From positions 93,020 through 157,019 of the forward strand of contig NZ_JABUZG010000052.1 in the NCBI RefSeq assembly GCF_014897815.1: a DNA stretch of 64,000 nt, given 5' to 3'. Below the pieces are notes generated by a model. That model searched no databases and had not been told where the DNA came from. It worked only from the letters and a program-made list of their open reading frames with translations. Both the position numbers and the translations under genes were made by a program. Shown here in pieces: positions 37,568-47,640 of this stretch. Source of the DNA: Psychrobacter sp. PG1. GTDB lineage: Bacteria > Pseudomonadota > Gammaproteobacteria > Pseudomonadales > Moraxellaceae. Numbering within the stretch: the first letter of the stretch is position 1; each line of letters begins with the position of its first letter.

Positions 37568-38797
37568 TTAGTTCACTATCCCTGTCGTAAAGGTAAAGCT
37601 CTCACGCTCGATAGTTTTATTATCCACTAAAATATCAAAGCTGACACGGTAGTCACTGTTGCCATGTAAACCACAGTTTTTGCCTTTTTTACTGGCAATC
37701 TGGCAGCTTTTTAAATTATCAGTGATTGGTAATATAAAAGCTTCGTTTGCTGGTAAAGCATTTGCCGTATTTTTATAGGGATCTTGGCGATAGTCTAGCA
37801 GCTCAATCGGTACATTGATATTTCGCTGGATATCATGGAATGTCACATTGCTGATATCAATCGTTTGAGCGGATGGCATATTGATATAAATAGGTTGTCC
37901 GATAGGATCCACTCGCAAGTCACGCCCTGTATGCTTGACAGGATCTGGCGTCTCATTATATAGTGCGGTTACTGTATCCGTCACGCCTTCACATGGATAA
38001 GTGAATACGCCTTTAACCGTATTATCTTTAGTCGCTTGGGTCGCTGCTGCATGGTTGACCAATACATAACCTTGGTTGTTCTCCGCCTCTTTATTGTATG
38101 GCTTATAGATAACCACGCCAGTACCCGTCACGCTTGCACTAGGCATCATTAATGAACGCAAATGGTAAGGCGCTGCCAGCAAGGACTTTGCCATCGAGCC
38201 TGCCACAACATCCGAGCGAATAAGATTGCCTGCTGAACTATAGTGGATAGATTGGGCGATATTTTCAGTCACACCATATCGTACATTTGGGTAATTTGCG
38301 TTTGATAAGCGATCGGTAAAACTGAGCCCACCAAAAAATGGATTATTGTTACTGGTAACGCCAGAAATATCTGCAATCTTATTTTCGTAATGCGCACTGA
38401 ATGCGGTCGGTGAGCTATTGGCAAAGACGTATTTAATATAACTTGCATGTTTAATGGCAACATCATCAAGCACGGTATCAACAGATAAGCCGCTCAGACC
38501 ACAGCTGGTACGTGCCAAACTGAACTTATTGTTGGCAATTAATGCAGCCTTTACCTCATTAGTAGCAGTAGTGCTATCAGGTTGGTCGCCAACATCATCG
38601 CTTGAATTGTCGCTTGTATTATTATTGGGCTGATCGTTTGGCTCGATAGCAGGTGGGTTCGGGCTTGGCGCATTGGTATTAGAGCTGCTATCAGAGCCAC
38701 CACCGCCCCCACCACAAGCCGTTATAAATACTGTCAAAAAAAGCACTGCAGCAAGATTTTTTTGTGGCGTACTGATTAATAGCGTACTGAGCGTCAT
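37568..38797 (-). CDS. Secreted CAP-domain lipoprotein
   Basis: A 409-residue envelope protein. The type II signal ends ITAC (Cys28) and is followed by a Gly6-Ser/Asn/Pro/Asp-rich linker to about residue 80. The next about 160 residues resemble a CAP/SCP domain: KHASYIKYVFANS, FSAHYENKI, RYGVTENIAQSIHY and APYHLRSLMMPSA, in which His (two) and Glu (in TENIA) match the CAP cavity residues. A C-terminal domain of about 150 residues (from about 255) resembles an Ig-like fold and holds four Cys. The substrate is unknown. Loosely similar to YkwD-type proteins. Confidence 0.75.
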   Translation of the reverse strand: MTLSTLLISTPQKNLAAVLFLTVFITACGGGGGGSDSSSNTNAPSPNPPAIEPNDQPNNNTSDNSSDDVGDQPDSTTATNEVKAALIANNKFSLARTSCGLSGLSVDTVLDDVAIKHASYIKYVFANSSPTAFSAHYENKIADISGVTSNNNPFFGGLSFTDRLSNANYPNVRYGVTENIAQSIHYSSAGNLIRSDVVAGSMAKSLLAAPYHLRSLMMPSASVTGTGVVIYKPYNKEAENNQGYVLVNHAAATQATKDNTVKGVFTYPCEGVTDTVTALYNETPDPVKHTGRDLRVDPIGQPIYINMPSAQTIDISNVTFHDIQRNINVPIELLDYRQDPYKNTANALPANEAFILPITDNLKSCQIASKKGKNCGLHGNSDYRVSFDILVDNKTIERESFTFTTGIVN

Positions 38798-38885
38798 TTT
38801 TTATCCTATAGAATAGTAGCACGTATATAAGTCAATAAAAGCTAGCGTTAAGTATGCGGACATAAGCTAAGTAGACTTAAGCTGC

Positions 38886-39166
38886 TAGGGCGTGTTGAAC
38901 ATTCACAAATGGGCACTGCTGATAGCTAAAATTGTTCCAGACAAGGCGCAAGTCGACGATAATGTTAATACCTTAGCTAGAATTGCAACGCAGTATGGGG
39001 CAGTTTTAGTATCAGCCCCGATATTAACAGAAGGGGACAGGACTCTTTTTTGCCGCTTCATTGTTAAAAAGAGACGCTTAGAATGACTAAACTTACTATT
39101 TTTAACGTCGAATCGCCTGCAAAATAGCCTCTGTCAGTGCCATGGTCGAATGTTCGACACGCCCTA
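38886..39166. mobile_element. MITE, 281 bp, with 19-base terminal inverted repeats and TA ends
   Basis: Left end TAGGGCGTGTTGAACATTC (38886-38904) and right end GAATGTTCGACACGCCCTA (39148-39166) are inverted repeats with one mismatch. Both ends border a TA, the target duplication of IS630/Tc1-mariner elements. No transposase is encoded: one 64-codon ORF inside starts within the left end and reads like an internal fragment. Non-autonomous element, inserted between the CAP gene and rnhB. Confidence 0.75.
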
Positions 39167-39348
39167 ACATCACAGTATTGAATTTATTTGTAATGGCATT
39201 GTAATACAGTCCAAAAATTTTTACTTGGTGTTTGTTGAAGACTGATACGTTCATTACGGACTGTCTTATTTTTAGCCATGACTATTTTTGCTTAGGCTAT
39301 TTTAAAGAAGCACGCTCAGTTTAACGTTTATTTTTAAGTGATTTGTTC

Positions 39349-40203
39349 TTAAGTGGCTTTCTCTAATGACTTTCTGACTGGTGCAAAACTACGTCTATGC
39401 GCAGATAATACGCCGTATTTTTCGATCGCCTCCATGTGTGCACGTGTTGGATAGCCTTTATGTTTGGCGATACCGTATTCTGGATGCTTGGCATCAAGCG
39501 CATACATGGCTTTGTCACGACTGACTTTAGCCAATATACTGGCGGCAGCAATGCTGGTATGACGCGCATCGCCCTTTACCCACGCTTGGCAATCGATAGT
39601 CGATTTTTCTATACCCAGTTCAGCGAGCATTGCCTCATTTAATTCAGGGCAGCGATTACCATCGAACAAAACTTCGACCTGCCTCATAGAGTTGACAAGA
39701 TGATGAGCAATGGCTTTTAACAATACTTCGGTACATAAGCGCATACCGAGCATCGTCGCTTGCAAGATATTGACTTGATCGATGACCGCTGCTGGGATCT
39801 CGGCGACAACATAACCAATAGCATGCTGTTGAACCAATGGATAAAGTCGGTCACGCTTCTTTTCACTCAGCTGCTTGGAGTCGGTCAAGATAGATAATGG
39901 CGTGTCCTTTAATGGCTGCATCTCAATCAATCCTGACCAGGTTTTAGGCAATATCGCAGCAGCCACATTGACGCTACCGAGTAACGGCCCACGTCCTGCC
40001 TCATCAACGCCCATTTGTAGCGTTGACTGCTGTAAGCCTTGCTCCACCTTGATCGGATACTGAACAAGTAGCTCACCAATATCTACCTGACCCGATAAAC
40101 GAATAGGCTCAACCAGCTGTAGATATTGACCTTTGATATCAATTTGCTCAATACTTACTTCGATCGGGGTGACAGAGTTGTGGGTTTGGTACTGGTTACT
40201 CAT
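39349..40203 (-). CDS. rnhB: Ribonuclease HII with N-terminal extension
   Basis: Cleaves RNA of RNA:DNA hybrids and single ribonucleotides in DNA. The RNase HII motif [12 protein letters not shown] (65-76, Asp67 and Glu68) and the [22 protein letters not shown] and [14 protein letters not shown] segments are intact. The catalytic core starts near residue 60, preceded by about 55 extra residues not found in most RNase HII (about 200). An alternative ATG at M64 would give the family length but I see no ribosome site for it. It lies 73 bases after lpxB, as in many proteobacteria. Confidence 0.96.
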   Translation of the reverse strand: MSNQYQTHNSVTPIEVSIEQIDIKGQYLQLVEPIRLSGQVDIGELLVQYPIKVEQGLQQSTLQMGVDEAGRGPLLGSVNVAAAILPKTWSGLIEMQPLKDTPLSILTDSKQLSEKKRDRLYPLVQQHAIGYVVAEIPAAVIDQVNILQATMLGMRLCTEVLLKAIAHHLVNSMRQVEVLFDGNRCPELNEAMLAELGIEKSTIDCQAWVKGDARHTSIAAASILAKVSRDKAMYALDAKHPEYGIAKHKGYPTRAHMEAIEKYGVLSAHRRSFAPVRKSLEKAT

Positions 40204-40276
40204 AGGGGCGCGGTATCTTTGTTATTAGGTATCATTGTAATTAATAGAAGAAGAAATGATCGCAATCAATAATGGC

Positions 40277-41584
40277 TTAAATCCGATGTTTCGCTTGGAT
40301 AAACCATTGCTCAATCACACTATTAGCAGGATCATGATTACTCTGCTGTTGTAATAAGTGCTTGGTGGCGACGATATCTTTTAATTGCTCAGCATAGGCA
40401 CGCGGTTGTAGTAGCCGCATGACCGTACGACAGATATTGTCGCCACTCGCCTGCTCTTGGATCAACTCAGGAACGATTGCAGTATCAGCCAAAATATTGG
40501 GCAGCGCCACATAAGGCACTTTGACTAAGCGTTTGGCAATCTGATAGGTGAGCTTATTTAATTGATAAACCACCACCATCGGTCGCTCTAATAGCATCGC
40601 CTCTAGCGTTGCAGTGCCAGATGCCAGCATTACAATATCTGAGGCTGCCATCGCTTGCTGACTAAAGGCTGGCTGGCTATCATCATAAACTACAACGATG
40701 GCAGCACGCAGTTGCTCTGAGCGCTGATCAATAACATCTTGGACGATGTATTGGTGATTCTGGTCGACGGTCGGAATGATAAAGCACAGCTTGGGGTCAA
40801 GCAATATCAACTTTTGAATACCATCCAGCATCAATGGCAAAATAGCAGTGATTTCACCGCGCCGAGAGCCTGGCATTACACAAATAAGCTGGCTGACATC
40901 GTCAAATCGTTCAATAAAAAACTGCTGCAAGCCATCGTTGTGCCAAACCAGCTCACTACGGCGCTGATTGATCGGTGTCTCTAATAATGTTTGATCGATC
41001 GTACGCAACAGTGGATGACCAACACATATTGCTGGATGATTATGGCGCTCATAAACGGACAGCTCAAAGGGGAACAAACACAACACAAGGTCGGTCGCTG
41101 CTTTAATATTATGAATACGTGACTCACGCCATGCCCAAATAGAAGGGCTGACATACTGCACGCAGAATACGCCTTGCGGTTTTAATTTTTTAGCCACTCT
41201 AAGATTAAAATCAGGCGCATCAATGCCGATAAACCAATCAATATCAGCGGCTTTAAATGCACTCAGTAATTCACGGCGAGCTTTAAGCAAGTCAGGCAAT
41301 TGCGCCATAACTTCTACCAAACCCATCACCGCTAAACGCTCTAACGGAAAAATGCTGTGTAGCCCTTGCGCTTGCATTTTTGTACCACCGACGCCGACCC
41401 ACACAATATCACCACGTAGATTATTCATCTGCTGCATGAAGTCTGCGCCCAAGCTATCCCCTGACACCTCACCTGCGACGATACCGATGACCAATGGCAC
41501 AGTCTGTAATTCAGCACTTCGAATTTCAGTCTCTGTTTGGTCTATAAAGTTATGATATTGATCAGGCGTAGCAGAATCTGTCAT
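40277..41584 (-). CDS. lpxB: Lipid-A-disaccharide synthase LpxB
   Basis: GT19 glycosyltransferase that joins UDP-2,3-diacylglucosamine and lipid X to make the lipid A disaccharide at the membrane. Recognisable segments: GIVAGEVSGDSLGADFM (33-49), VQYVSPSIWAWRESR, CLFPFELSVYERHNHPAICVGHPL, VMPGSRRGEI and ASGTATLEAMLLERPMVVVYQ. Length 435 is slightly over the usual 380-390. Unlike many genomes it is not next to lpxA here; it precedes rnhB. Confidence 0.96.
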   Translation of the reverse strand: MTDSATPDQYHNFIDQTETEIRSAELQTVPLVIGIVAGEVSGDSLGADFMQQMNNLRGDIVWVGVGGTKMQAQGLHSIFPLERLAVMGLVEVMAQLPDLLKARRELLSAFKAADIDWFIGIDAPDFNLRVAKKLKPQGVFCVQYVSPSIWAWRESRIHNIKAATDLVLCLFPFELSVYERHNHPAICVGHPLLRTIDQTLLETPINQRRSELVWHNDGLQQFFIERFDDVSQLICVMPGSRRGEITAILPLMLDGIQKLILLDPKLCFIIPTVDQNHQYIVQDVIDQRSEQLRAAIVVVYDDSQPAFSQQAMAASDIVMLASGTATLEAMLLERPMVVVYQLNKLTYQIAKRLVKVPYVALPNILADTAIVPELIQEQASGDNICRTVMRLLQPRAYAEQLKDIVATKHLLQQQSNHDPANSVIEQWFIQAKHRI

Positions 41585-42011
41585 GACAAGCTCTCGATAT
41601 TAAAAAATACAATAAATGCATATAAAATAAATGAATGATTATTATAAAATACGACGCATAAAATCTGCGCGAAAGCTCTGTGATACCTAAGCATTCGCCA
41701 TACTCACTATTTTATCGTCATACCTTTTATATTGTCATCATACGTGACGATGATACAAATAGCTAAATTAGCTGATAAAAGCCAGAAATGACCACTTAAC
41801 GGGTTAATTCGTTTTTCTATACGGACAGATAAATGGAGTAACAATCTTGCTTGTTGAAGCGCTCATATACGATTGGCGCTGAACAAGTATAACTAAGTTT
41901 TGGTTTCCTCATTCCAGTTATCAGTCAATTAACTGCGCGACTGCCCTTGTCAACCAACACTTTTGTCCGCATAATGAAACTCCCTATAAATCAGCTAGAC
42001 GATATATAACC
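41585..42011. other. Divergent intergenic region lpxB/DAHP synthase
   Basis: About 425 bases expected to hold both promoters. I looked for a TyrR-type box (TGTAAA-N6-TTTACA) or an attenuator with a leader peptide and saw none. Confidence 0.4.
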
Positions 42012-43094
42012 ATGACAACATCAGTTACCCATAATGCAGATATTGACGACGTGAATATTGAAAAGTTCATTCCTTTGATCACTCCCGCTGAGCTAAAAAC
42101 TGAGCTACCTTTATCAGATGCAGCCTATAAAACCGTATTAAACGGTCGTAATACCATCCAAAACATCTTGGACGGTAAAGACAAGCGCCTCTTTGTGGTC
42201 ATCGGCCCCTGCTCTATTCATGATATCAAAGCCGCTCACGAATATGCCGATCGATTGGCCATATTAGCAAAAGAAATCGAAGATAGCGTGTTTGTGGTGA
42301 TGCGCGTATATTTTGAAAAGCCACGCACAACCGTTGGCTGGAAAGGCATGATTAATGACCCTGATATGAACGACAGCTTCGATATCGAAAAAGGTCTGCG
42401 TACTGCCCGTAAGCTACTGCTCGATTTGAATGAAAAAGGTCTGCCTTGCGCCACCGAAGCATTAGACCCAAATACCCCGCAGTACATGCAGGATTTGATC
42501 AGCTGGTCAGCGATTGGCGCACGTACCACTGAGAGCCAAACGCATCGTGAAATGAGTTCAGGCTTATCGTGCCCAGTAGGCTTCAAGAATGGAACAGACG
42601 GCGGCATGACAGTCGCTGTTAACGCAATGCAAGCCGTAAAAGAAGGTCATAGCTTCTTGGGTTTATCAGCAGATGGCAAAGTCTCAATCATCAAGTCTAA
42701 AGGCAATCCTTACGCGCACGTGGTACTCCGCGGTGGTAACGGCAAGCCCAACTATGACGAAACTGCGGTTGCACAAGTGGAAAACGAGCTGGCAAAAGGC
42801 AAAACCAATAGCAAGATTATGATTGACTCAAGCCATGCCAACTCAGGTAAAGACCCATATCTACAGCCGATGGTTATCCAAAACGTTGCTGAACAAATTC
42901 AAAACGGCAATAAATCTATCATCGGTATGATGATTGAGAGCCATCTAAAGGGCGGCAATCAGAAACTGACCGCTGACTTAAGCCAGCTTGAATATGGCAA
43001 GTCTATCACTGACGGTTGCTTAGATTGGGATAGTACGGTCACTGCCTTACATAACCTACGTGATATGGTCAAAGACGTTTTGCCGAATCGTTAA
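42012..43094 (+). CDS. 3-deoxy-7-phosphoheptulonate synthase (AroAI-alpha type)
   Basis: First enzyme of the shikimate pathway, joining PEP and erythrose 4-phosphate. 360 residues with the AroG/AroF/AroH pattern: LFVVIGPCSIHD (54-65), RVYFEKPRTTVGWKGMINDP, RTTESQTHREMSSGLSCPVGF-like motif and KIMIDSSHANS. The N-terminal segment LITPAELK is part of the feedback-inhibition region. Sequence alone does not tell which aromatic amino acid inhibits it. Ends in a strong terminator. Confidence 0.95.
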   Translation: MTTSVTHNADIDDVNIEKFIPLITPAELKTELPLSDAAYKTVLNGRNTIQNILDGKDKRLFVVIGPCSIHDIKAAHEYADRLAILAKEIEDSVFVVMRVYFEKPRTTVGWKGMINDPDMNDSFDIEKGLRTARKLLLDLNEKGLPCATEALDPNTPQYMQDLISWSAIGARTTESQTHREMSSGLSCPVGFKNGTDGGMTVAVNAMQAVKEGHSFLGLSADGKVSIIKSKGNPYAHVVLRGGNGKPNYDETAVAQVENELAKGKTNSKIMIDSSHANSGKDPYLQPMVIQNVAEQIQNGNKSIIGMMIESHLKGGNQKLTADLSQLEYGKSITDGCLDWDSTVTALHNLRDMVKDVLPNR

Positions 43095-43165
43095 TTTTTA
43101 ATCTTTAATAACGATTGCCCATAAACACAGATTATTAAGTTTTTTAAGCATTATTAAGCGTTTAA

Positions 43166-43205
43166 TAAAAAAGCCCGTCCGATATTATTATCGGACGGGC
43201 TTTTT
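43166..43205. terminator. Terminator after DAHP synthase
   Basis: Stem AAGCCCGTCCGATA / TATCGGACGGGCTT with a four-base loop and T runs on both strands; convergent with pepN. Confidence 0.92.
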
Positions 43206-43251
43206 CTTATAAAATAATTTAGTTTATTGTTATAGAGTCATTTAATTTACC

Positions 43252-45894
43252 CTACTCGCTCGCTGATCCTAAAACACTGTTTAGACTTTCAAGTACGTGC
43301 TTAGAAGAAGCCTGCTTTTGCAACTCAATCAACCGCTCATGCGCCATTTGACGACGTGGCTCAGCCAAGGTATTCCAACGCGCTAGCACTTGCAATAAAC
43401 GCGACGCCAAAACAGGATTGGCATCATCCAACTTTTTAATCACACCAATATAAAGCTCTAACCCTTCTGCCGTCCATAAAGCCGTTGGCTGCGAGGTGAA
43501 GGCACTGACCACTGAGCGTACACGATTGGGCGTATTCCAATCAAAATCTGCGTGAGCAATCAAGGATTGGATAGTATCAGCGGTCACAGTATCAGCAGAC
43601 GCTTGCACACTAAACCATAAATCGATGACCAAATCATTATTTTGGAAGCGATTATAAAAGTCTGCTAAATACTTATCAGCATTTAGCAGTTGATGATTGA
43701 CCATCGCTTTCAACGCACCGAAACGCTCCGTCATACAGCTTGCATCATCATACTGCTGCTGCGCCCATTCATCTGCGCCATCGACATTTGCGGTCAGCGC
43801 CATATCGAGCACCACATTACGCAAGGCACGGGTGCCACGAGCCTCGGCACTATCTTCATAAGACTGCATAGGTAGCTGCTCATAAAGCTCAGCCCATTGA
43901 TCTTTTAGCGCCTCTGCAAGCGGCTGATACAAGTCGTCGCGCTGCGCTTTCACCAATGCTGGATCGTAATCTTTATGAATAGCAGACGCCAGCTCTTGCG
44001 CTGATGGAATATCAAGCAAGCGGGCAGCCAACATCGCATCCTCAGCCGCGAGCACAGGCAATGTCTGCGCTAGTGCTTGCAGATAGATATCAGGACTGCT
44101 CTTCTCGCCTTGACCTTGCAGCAAGATACGATTGACCAGCATCTGCGTCACTTGCCAGCGGTCAAAACCATTGATTTCATGTTTGAGCAAAAATGCCAAA
44201 TCTGCATCTTGATAATCATAATTGAGCTGTACTGGCGCACTAAAATCACGTAGCAAGGATACTACAGGCTCACTCGCTATATTTTCGAAGGTAAAGGTTT
44301 GCGTGGCTTGATCGAGTAGCAGCATACGCTCAGCCACAATGTCACCAGTGTCTTTATCAAATAGCGCAGTCGCTACCGGAATAGGCAAAGGTTTTGGCGC
44401 AGCAAAGCCACTGACATGACGGGTTTGCTGACTTAACGTAATCGTCAGTGTCTGCGCTGCATGGTCATAATGTTGATGACCAGACACCATTGGTGTGCCC
44501 GGCTGACGATACCAGTCGATAAAGCTTTCAATCTTGCTATCCGTGATGCTAAGCGCTGACAAAAAGTCCTCAACCGTGACTGCTTGCCCATCATAACGAC
44601 GGAAATACTCATCCGTGCCTTTACGAAAATTCTCGGCTCCTAACGTATTGGCAATCATGCGCACGATTTCAGCGCCTTTCTCATAAACAGTCGTCGTATA
44701 AAAATTATTAATCTCGACAAAACTCTCAGGGCGTACCGGGTGTGCCAGTGGTCCTGCATCCTCCGCAAACTGATGAGCACGCAAGGTCGCCACATCGTCG
44801 ATACGCTGTACGGCACTCGACTGCTGATCCGCTGAGAATGATTGATCGCGGTAAACAGTAAAACCTTCTTTTAAGCACAATTGAAACCAATCACGGCAAG
44901 TGATGCGATTGCCTGTCCAGTTATGAAAATACTCATGGGCAATGATGGCTTTCACACTAAAGCTACGCGCATCCGTTGTCGTTTCAGGACTGGATAACAC
45001 ACAAGCAGTATTAAAAATATTTAGACCTTTGTTTTCCATTGCGCCCATATTAAATTGACTCACGGCAACAATCATATAGCGATCTAAATCGTAGGCGCGA
45101 CCATAATTGACCTCATCCCATTTCATCGAATCTTTCAACGCTTGCATACCGACATCACATTTATCGATGTCAGCGGACTTTGCGTATATTTCCAGCAACA
45201 CCTCACGACCTTCGCTGGTGGTATAAGAATCCTTTAATACGTCTAAATCAGCGACAACACAGGCAAATAGATAGCTTGGCTTATTGGTTGGATCATGCCA
45301 TATCGCATAATGACGGTCTGGGGCATCTACCACCTCACCCGCTTCGACCAAGTTACCATTGGCTAATAGTGTTGGATAACGCTTATCCGCCTCAAGACGC
45401 GTGGTAAATATCGCCAGCACATCGGGGCGGTCTGGATAAAAGGTGATTTTACGAAAACCTTCCGGCTCGCACTGAGTGACAAACATCGTCTCATCACCAC
45501 TGCCCGCCATATAGAACCCTTCAAGTGCAGTATTGGTCTGCGGACAGATGCGTACTTGAATCTCTAAAACAACCGCATCAGGTGCATTAGCAATCGTCAA
45601 CGTGCCTGCTTGTTGTTGATAATCCTCAGCCGTCAATGGCTTACCATTCATCGTAATGGCGATCAGCTCCAACTCTTCACCGAATAATACGAGATCTCCT
45701 GCTGTTTGACGTACCATCTTCAGAGTGCTGTCTACCTGTGCATGATTTTCGAACAGTTTAATATCTAAATCAACCGTTTCCACATCAAAGCTAGGTTTCT
45801 GGTAATCTTTTAAATTAATTTTACTTGGTGCATGCGGTGGCACATCTGGCATATCAGGATTAATGATTTGAGCATCAGTTTCAGCAATAGACAT
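43252..45894 (-). CDS. pepN: Aminopeptidase N
   Basis: Zinc exopeptidase (M1 family) that removes N-terminal residues from peptides in the cytoplasm. The GAMEN substrate motif (MGAMENKG, about 290) and zinc site HEYFHNW with downstream Glu (about 322-345) are present. 880 residues equals the E. coli enzyme with its four domains. Stands alone. Confidence 0.97.
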   Translation of the reverse strand: MSIAETDAQIINPDMPDVPPHAPSKINLKDYQKPSFDVETVDLDIKLFENHAQVDSTLKMVRQTAGDLVLFGEELELIAITMNGKPLTAEDYQQQAGTLTIANAPDAVVLEIQVRICPQTNTALEGFYMAGSGDETMFVTQCEPEGFRKITFYPDRPDVLAIFTTRLEADKRYPTLLANGNLVEAGEVVDAPDRHYAIWHDPTNKPSYLFACVVADLDVLKDSYTTSEGREVLLEIYAKSADIDKCDVGMQALKDSMKWDEVNYGRAYDLDRYMIVAVSQFNMGAMENKGLNIFNTACVLSSPETTTDARSFSVKAIIAHEYFHNWTGNRITCRDWFQLCLKEGFTVYRDQSFSADQQSSAVQRIDDVATLRAHQFAEDAGPLAHPVRPESFVEINNFYTTTVYEKGAEIVRMIANTLGAENFRKGTDEYFRRYDGQAVTVEDFLSALSITDSKIESFIDWYRQPGTPMVSGHQHYDHAAQTLTITLSQQTRHVSGFAAPKPLPIPVATALFDKDTGDIVAERMLLLDQATQTFTFENIASEPVVSLLRDFSAPVQLNYDYQDADLAFLLKHEINGFDRWQVTQMLVNRILLQGQGEKSSPDIYLQALAQTLPVLAAEDAMLAARLLDIPSAQELASAIHKDYDPALVKAQRDDLYQPLAEALKDQWAELYEQLPMQSYEDSAEARGTRALRNVVLDMALTANVDGADEWAQQQYDDASCMTERFGALKAMVNHQLLNADKYLADFYNRFQNNDLVIDLWFSVQASADTVTADTIQSLIAHADFDWNTPNRVRSVVSAFTSQPTALWTAEGLELYIGVIKKLDDANPVLASRLLQVLARWNTLAEPRRQMAHERLIELQKQASSKHVLESLNSVLGSASE

Positions 45895-46247
45895 GGGTAT
45901 TCCTATTATTATTTAGGGCAAAAAATATATACGGCAAAAAGCATGATAATTTAGGTTAAGGCAGGTCATCAATTAGTATAATTTTATGATCATTAAGATG
46001 ATAATGGTATCTTGCTACATTGACCTAAACTGCCAAATTTCAAGAGCAGATCGCAATTTTATTATGTTCATCGTCCCTGATACTTATCAAAATGCGATAG
46101 CAATGAGAGAGTCGATATATCAAAAGAATGAGAGAGTCGACATATTAAAAGAGCAGCATAATCAGCATCAATCACCCATTGGATAATCGCGATTAAAATG
46201 ATTTAATAGGGTCACTGATGACCAACACTCGATAAACGGCCTATTAT
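45895..46247. other. Intergenic region with a 25-base tandem repeat
   Basis: About 350 bases between divergent genes. Two adjacent copies of a 25-base unit (46103-46127 and 46128-46152) begin ATGAGAGAGTCGA and differ at two positions. A 66-codon ORF here (45986-46186) has no ribosome site and runs through the repeat; I do not accept it. Confidence 0.5.
46103..46152. repeat. Two-copy 25-base tandem repeat
   Basis: Copy 1 ATGAGAGAGTCGATATATC + AAAAGA and copy 2 ATGAGAGAGTCGACATATT + AAAAGA, directly adjacent, two differences. Likely a recent slippage duplication near the promoter of the following gene. Confidence 0.85.
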
Positions 46248-46844
46248 ATGATAAAGCAAACTGACAGTCGTTCAGACATTACGTTACCATTACTGATAGA
46301 TTACGTTGAGGCTCTTTTGCCCTCACTAACCATACAAGAGAACGCATCCACAATCATTGAATCTACTGATAATGACACTGAGTTGCTGTGGGTCGTCCCA
46401 AACCAAAATGCGCGGTTAGCATTAAAGACATTGCTAAAAAATACCCGCTCACCACAAATATCGACACTATTAGAGCTCAATCAACGACAATTACCTGAAC
46501 GTTATGAGCTCGCCTGTTTTTGGTTACCCGCACTCTCACCCGAATTGCTGCAGCAGTATATTCCGCTACTCATGCGCTATCGAGATCTTTATGCGGCACA
46601 CCTGCTCATCGCCCTTAATGACACCCTAGATCTAAAAGCTTATGGCTTTACCCCATTTGATATCTTGCATGAGCCATCTTTAGAGATGAATACTACTGAC
46701 AAATCAGAGCAGCCTTTATCTGTAAAGTCATCAGCGTCCGCTAGACTTTGGCAGTTCAATTTATATGATTATAAACAGCTGCCAAATTGGTTAAATGCGG
46801 ATTATTGGGCCAATCCTGAAAATTGGGGCAAGCACCGCTGGTAG
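46248..46844 (+). CDS. Uncharacterised cytoplasmic protein (DUF6231-like)
   Basis: A 198-residue protein without signal or membrane segment. The first half alternates Leu-rich helices with polar segments (LLWVVPNQNARLALKTLLKN), and the end ADYWANPENWGKHRW is Trp-rich. I recall similar proteins restricted to Moraxellaceae under the name DUF6231, but without a search this is tentative. It resembles an inactive methyltransferase-like fold at best. Next gene is pal, 156 bases on. Confidence 0.75.
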   Translation: MIKQTDSRSDITLPLLIDYVEALLPSLTIQENASTIIESTDNDTELLWVVPNQNARLALKTLLKNTRSPQISTLLELNQRQLPERYELACFWLPALSPELLQQYIPLLMRYRDLYAAHLLIALNDTLDLKAYGFTPFDILHEPSLEMNTTDKSEQPLSVKSSASARLWQFNLYDYKQLPNWLNADYWANPENWGKHRW

Positions 46845-47000
46845 TAGATCTCATATCTATCTGTAAATTCTAGCATTATTTACAGTAATACTACTTACAT
46901 AAAGTAACATTTAGTATATGATAGATAGCAATTGCCTAAGTTTTATCGTAAGCAGTTCAAAAAAAACAATTTTAATTAATTAAAATTTTAGGAGCTCATT

Positions 47001-47519
47001 ATGTCAACCAGTTTTTCTAAGATCGCAGTCCTCGCTGTATTATCAAGCGCTGTGGCACTAACCACAGGTTGTGCGACCAAACGTGCTACTTCTGAAGTCG
47101 TGGTTGCCCCACTAGGTATCCCAGGTGGTCAAGTTGGATACACTGGCGCAGTCATCGTAGATAACTCAAGCGCGGTTATTATGGGCGCAGAAAACCTACA
47201 GGCAGTTGTTTACTTTGCTTTTGATAGCAGCGAAATTACTTCACAAGCAGCGAGCATTCTTAATCAACATGCCAGCTTGCTCAACTCAAATCCAGCAGCC
47301 AGCGTTGTTATCGCAGGTAATACTGATGAACGCGGTAGCCGTGAATACAACATGGCACTAGGTGAGCGCCGTGCTGCTGCTGCACGTGATTACCTTGCTA
47401 CTCAAGGCGTCGCAGTAAACAATATCCGCATCATCAGTTATGGTGAAGAGCGCCCTGCTGCCGCTGGTAATACTGAAGAAGCTTACGCACTAAATCGCCG
47501 TGCTGAATTGTCTTACTAA
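47001..47519 (+). CDS. pal: Peptidoglycan-associated lipoprotein (Pal/OmpA-like)
   Basis: Outer-membrane lipoprotein that binds peptidoglycan and helps the Tol-Pal system constrict the envelope. The signal ends LTTGC (Cys24); a linker of about 40 residues precedes the OmpA C-terminal domain (about 68-172) with VYFAFDSSEI and NTDERGSREYNMALGERRA (107-125), which hold the diaminopimelate-binding Asp and Arg. GGAG lies upstream of the ATG. tolB and tolA are not adjacent here, which is unlike most species, so this might be a second OmpA-like lipoprotein. Confidence 0.9.
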   Translation: MSTSFSKIAVLAVLSSAVALTTGCATKRATSEVVVAPLGIPGGQVGYTGAVIVDNSSAVIMGAENLQAVVYFAFDSSEITSQAASILNQHASLLNSNPAASVVIAGNTDERGSREYNMALGERRAAAARDYLATQGVAVNNIRIISYGEERPAAAGNTEEAYALNRRAELSY

Positions 47520-47570
47520 CACCAGTAAAACCAATCACAGTCGATAAAGCTCAACATATTTTATAATTGA

Positions 47571-47602
47571 AAGCCCAGCAATAATATATCGCTGGGCTTT
47601 TT
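47571..47602 (+). terminator. Terminator after pal
   Basis: Stem AAGCCCAGC / GCTGGGCTT with a 12-base AT loop and five T. Confidence 0.85.
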
Positions 47603-47640
47603 GCATGTTACTAAGCGAACCAATCCAATAGATGTAATTA

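Noticed and set aside
38892..39086. 64-codon ORF inside the MITE
   Set aside because: It begins within the terminal repeat, has no ribosome site and is not a transposase; treated as part of the element.
45986..46186. 66-codon ORF between pepN and the DUF6231-like gene
   Set aside because: No ribosome site, it runs through the 25-base tandem repeat, and its product has no recognisable features.
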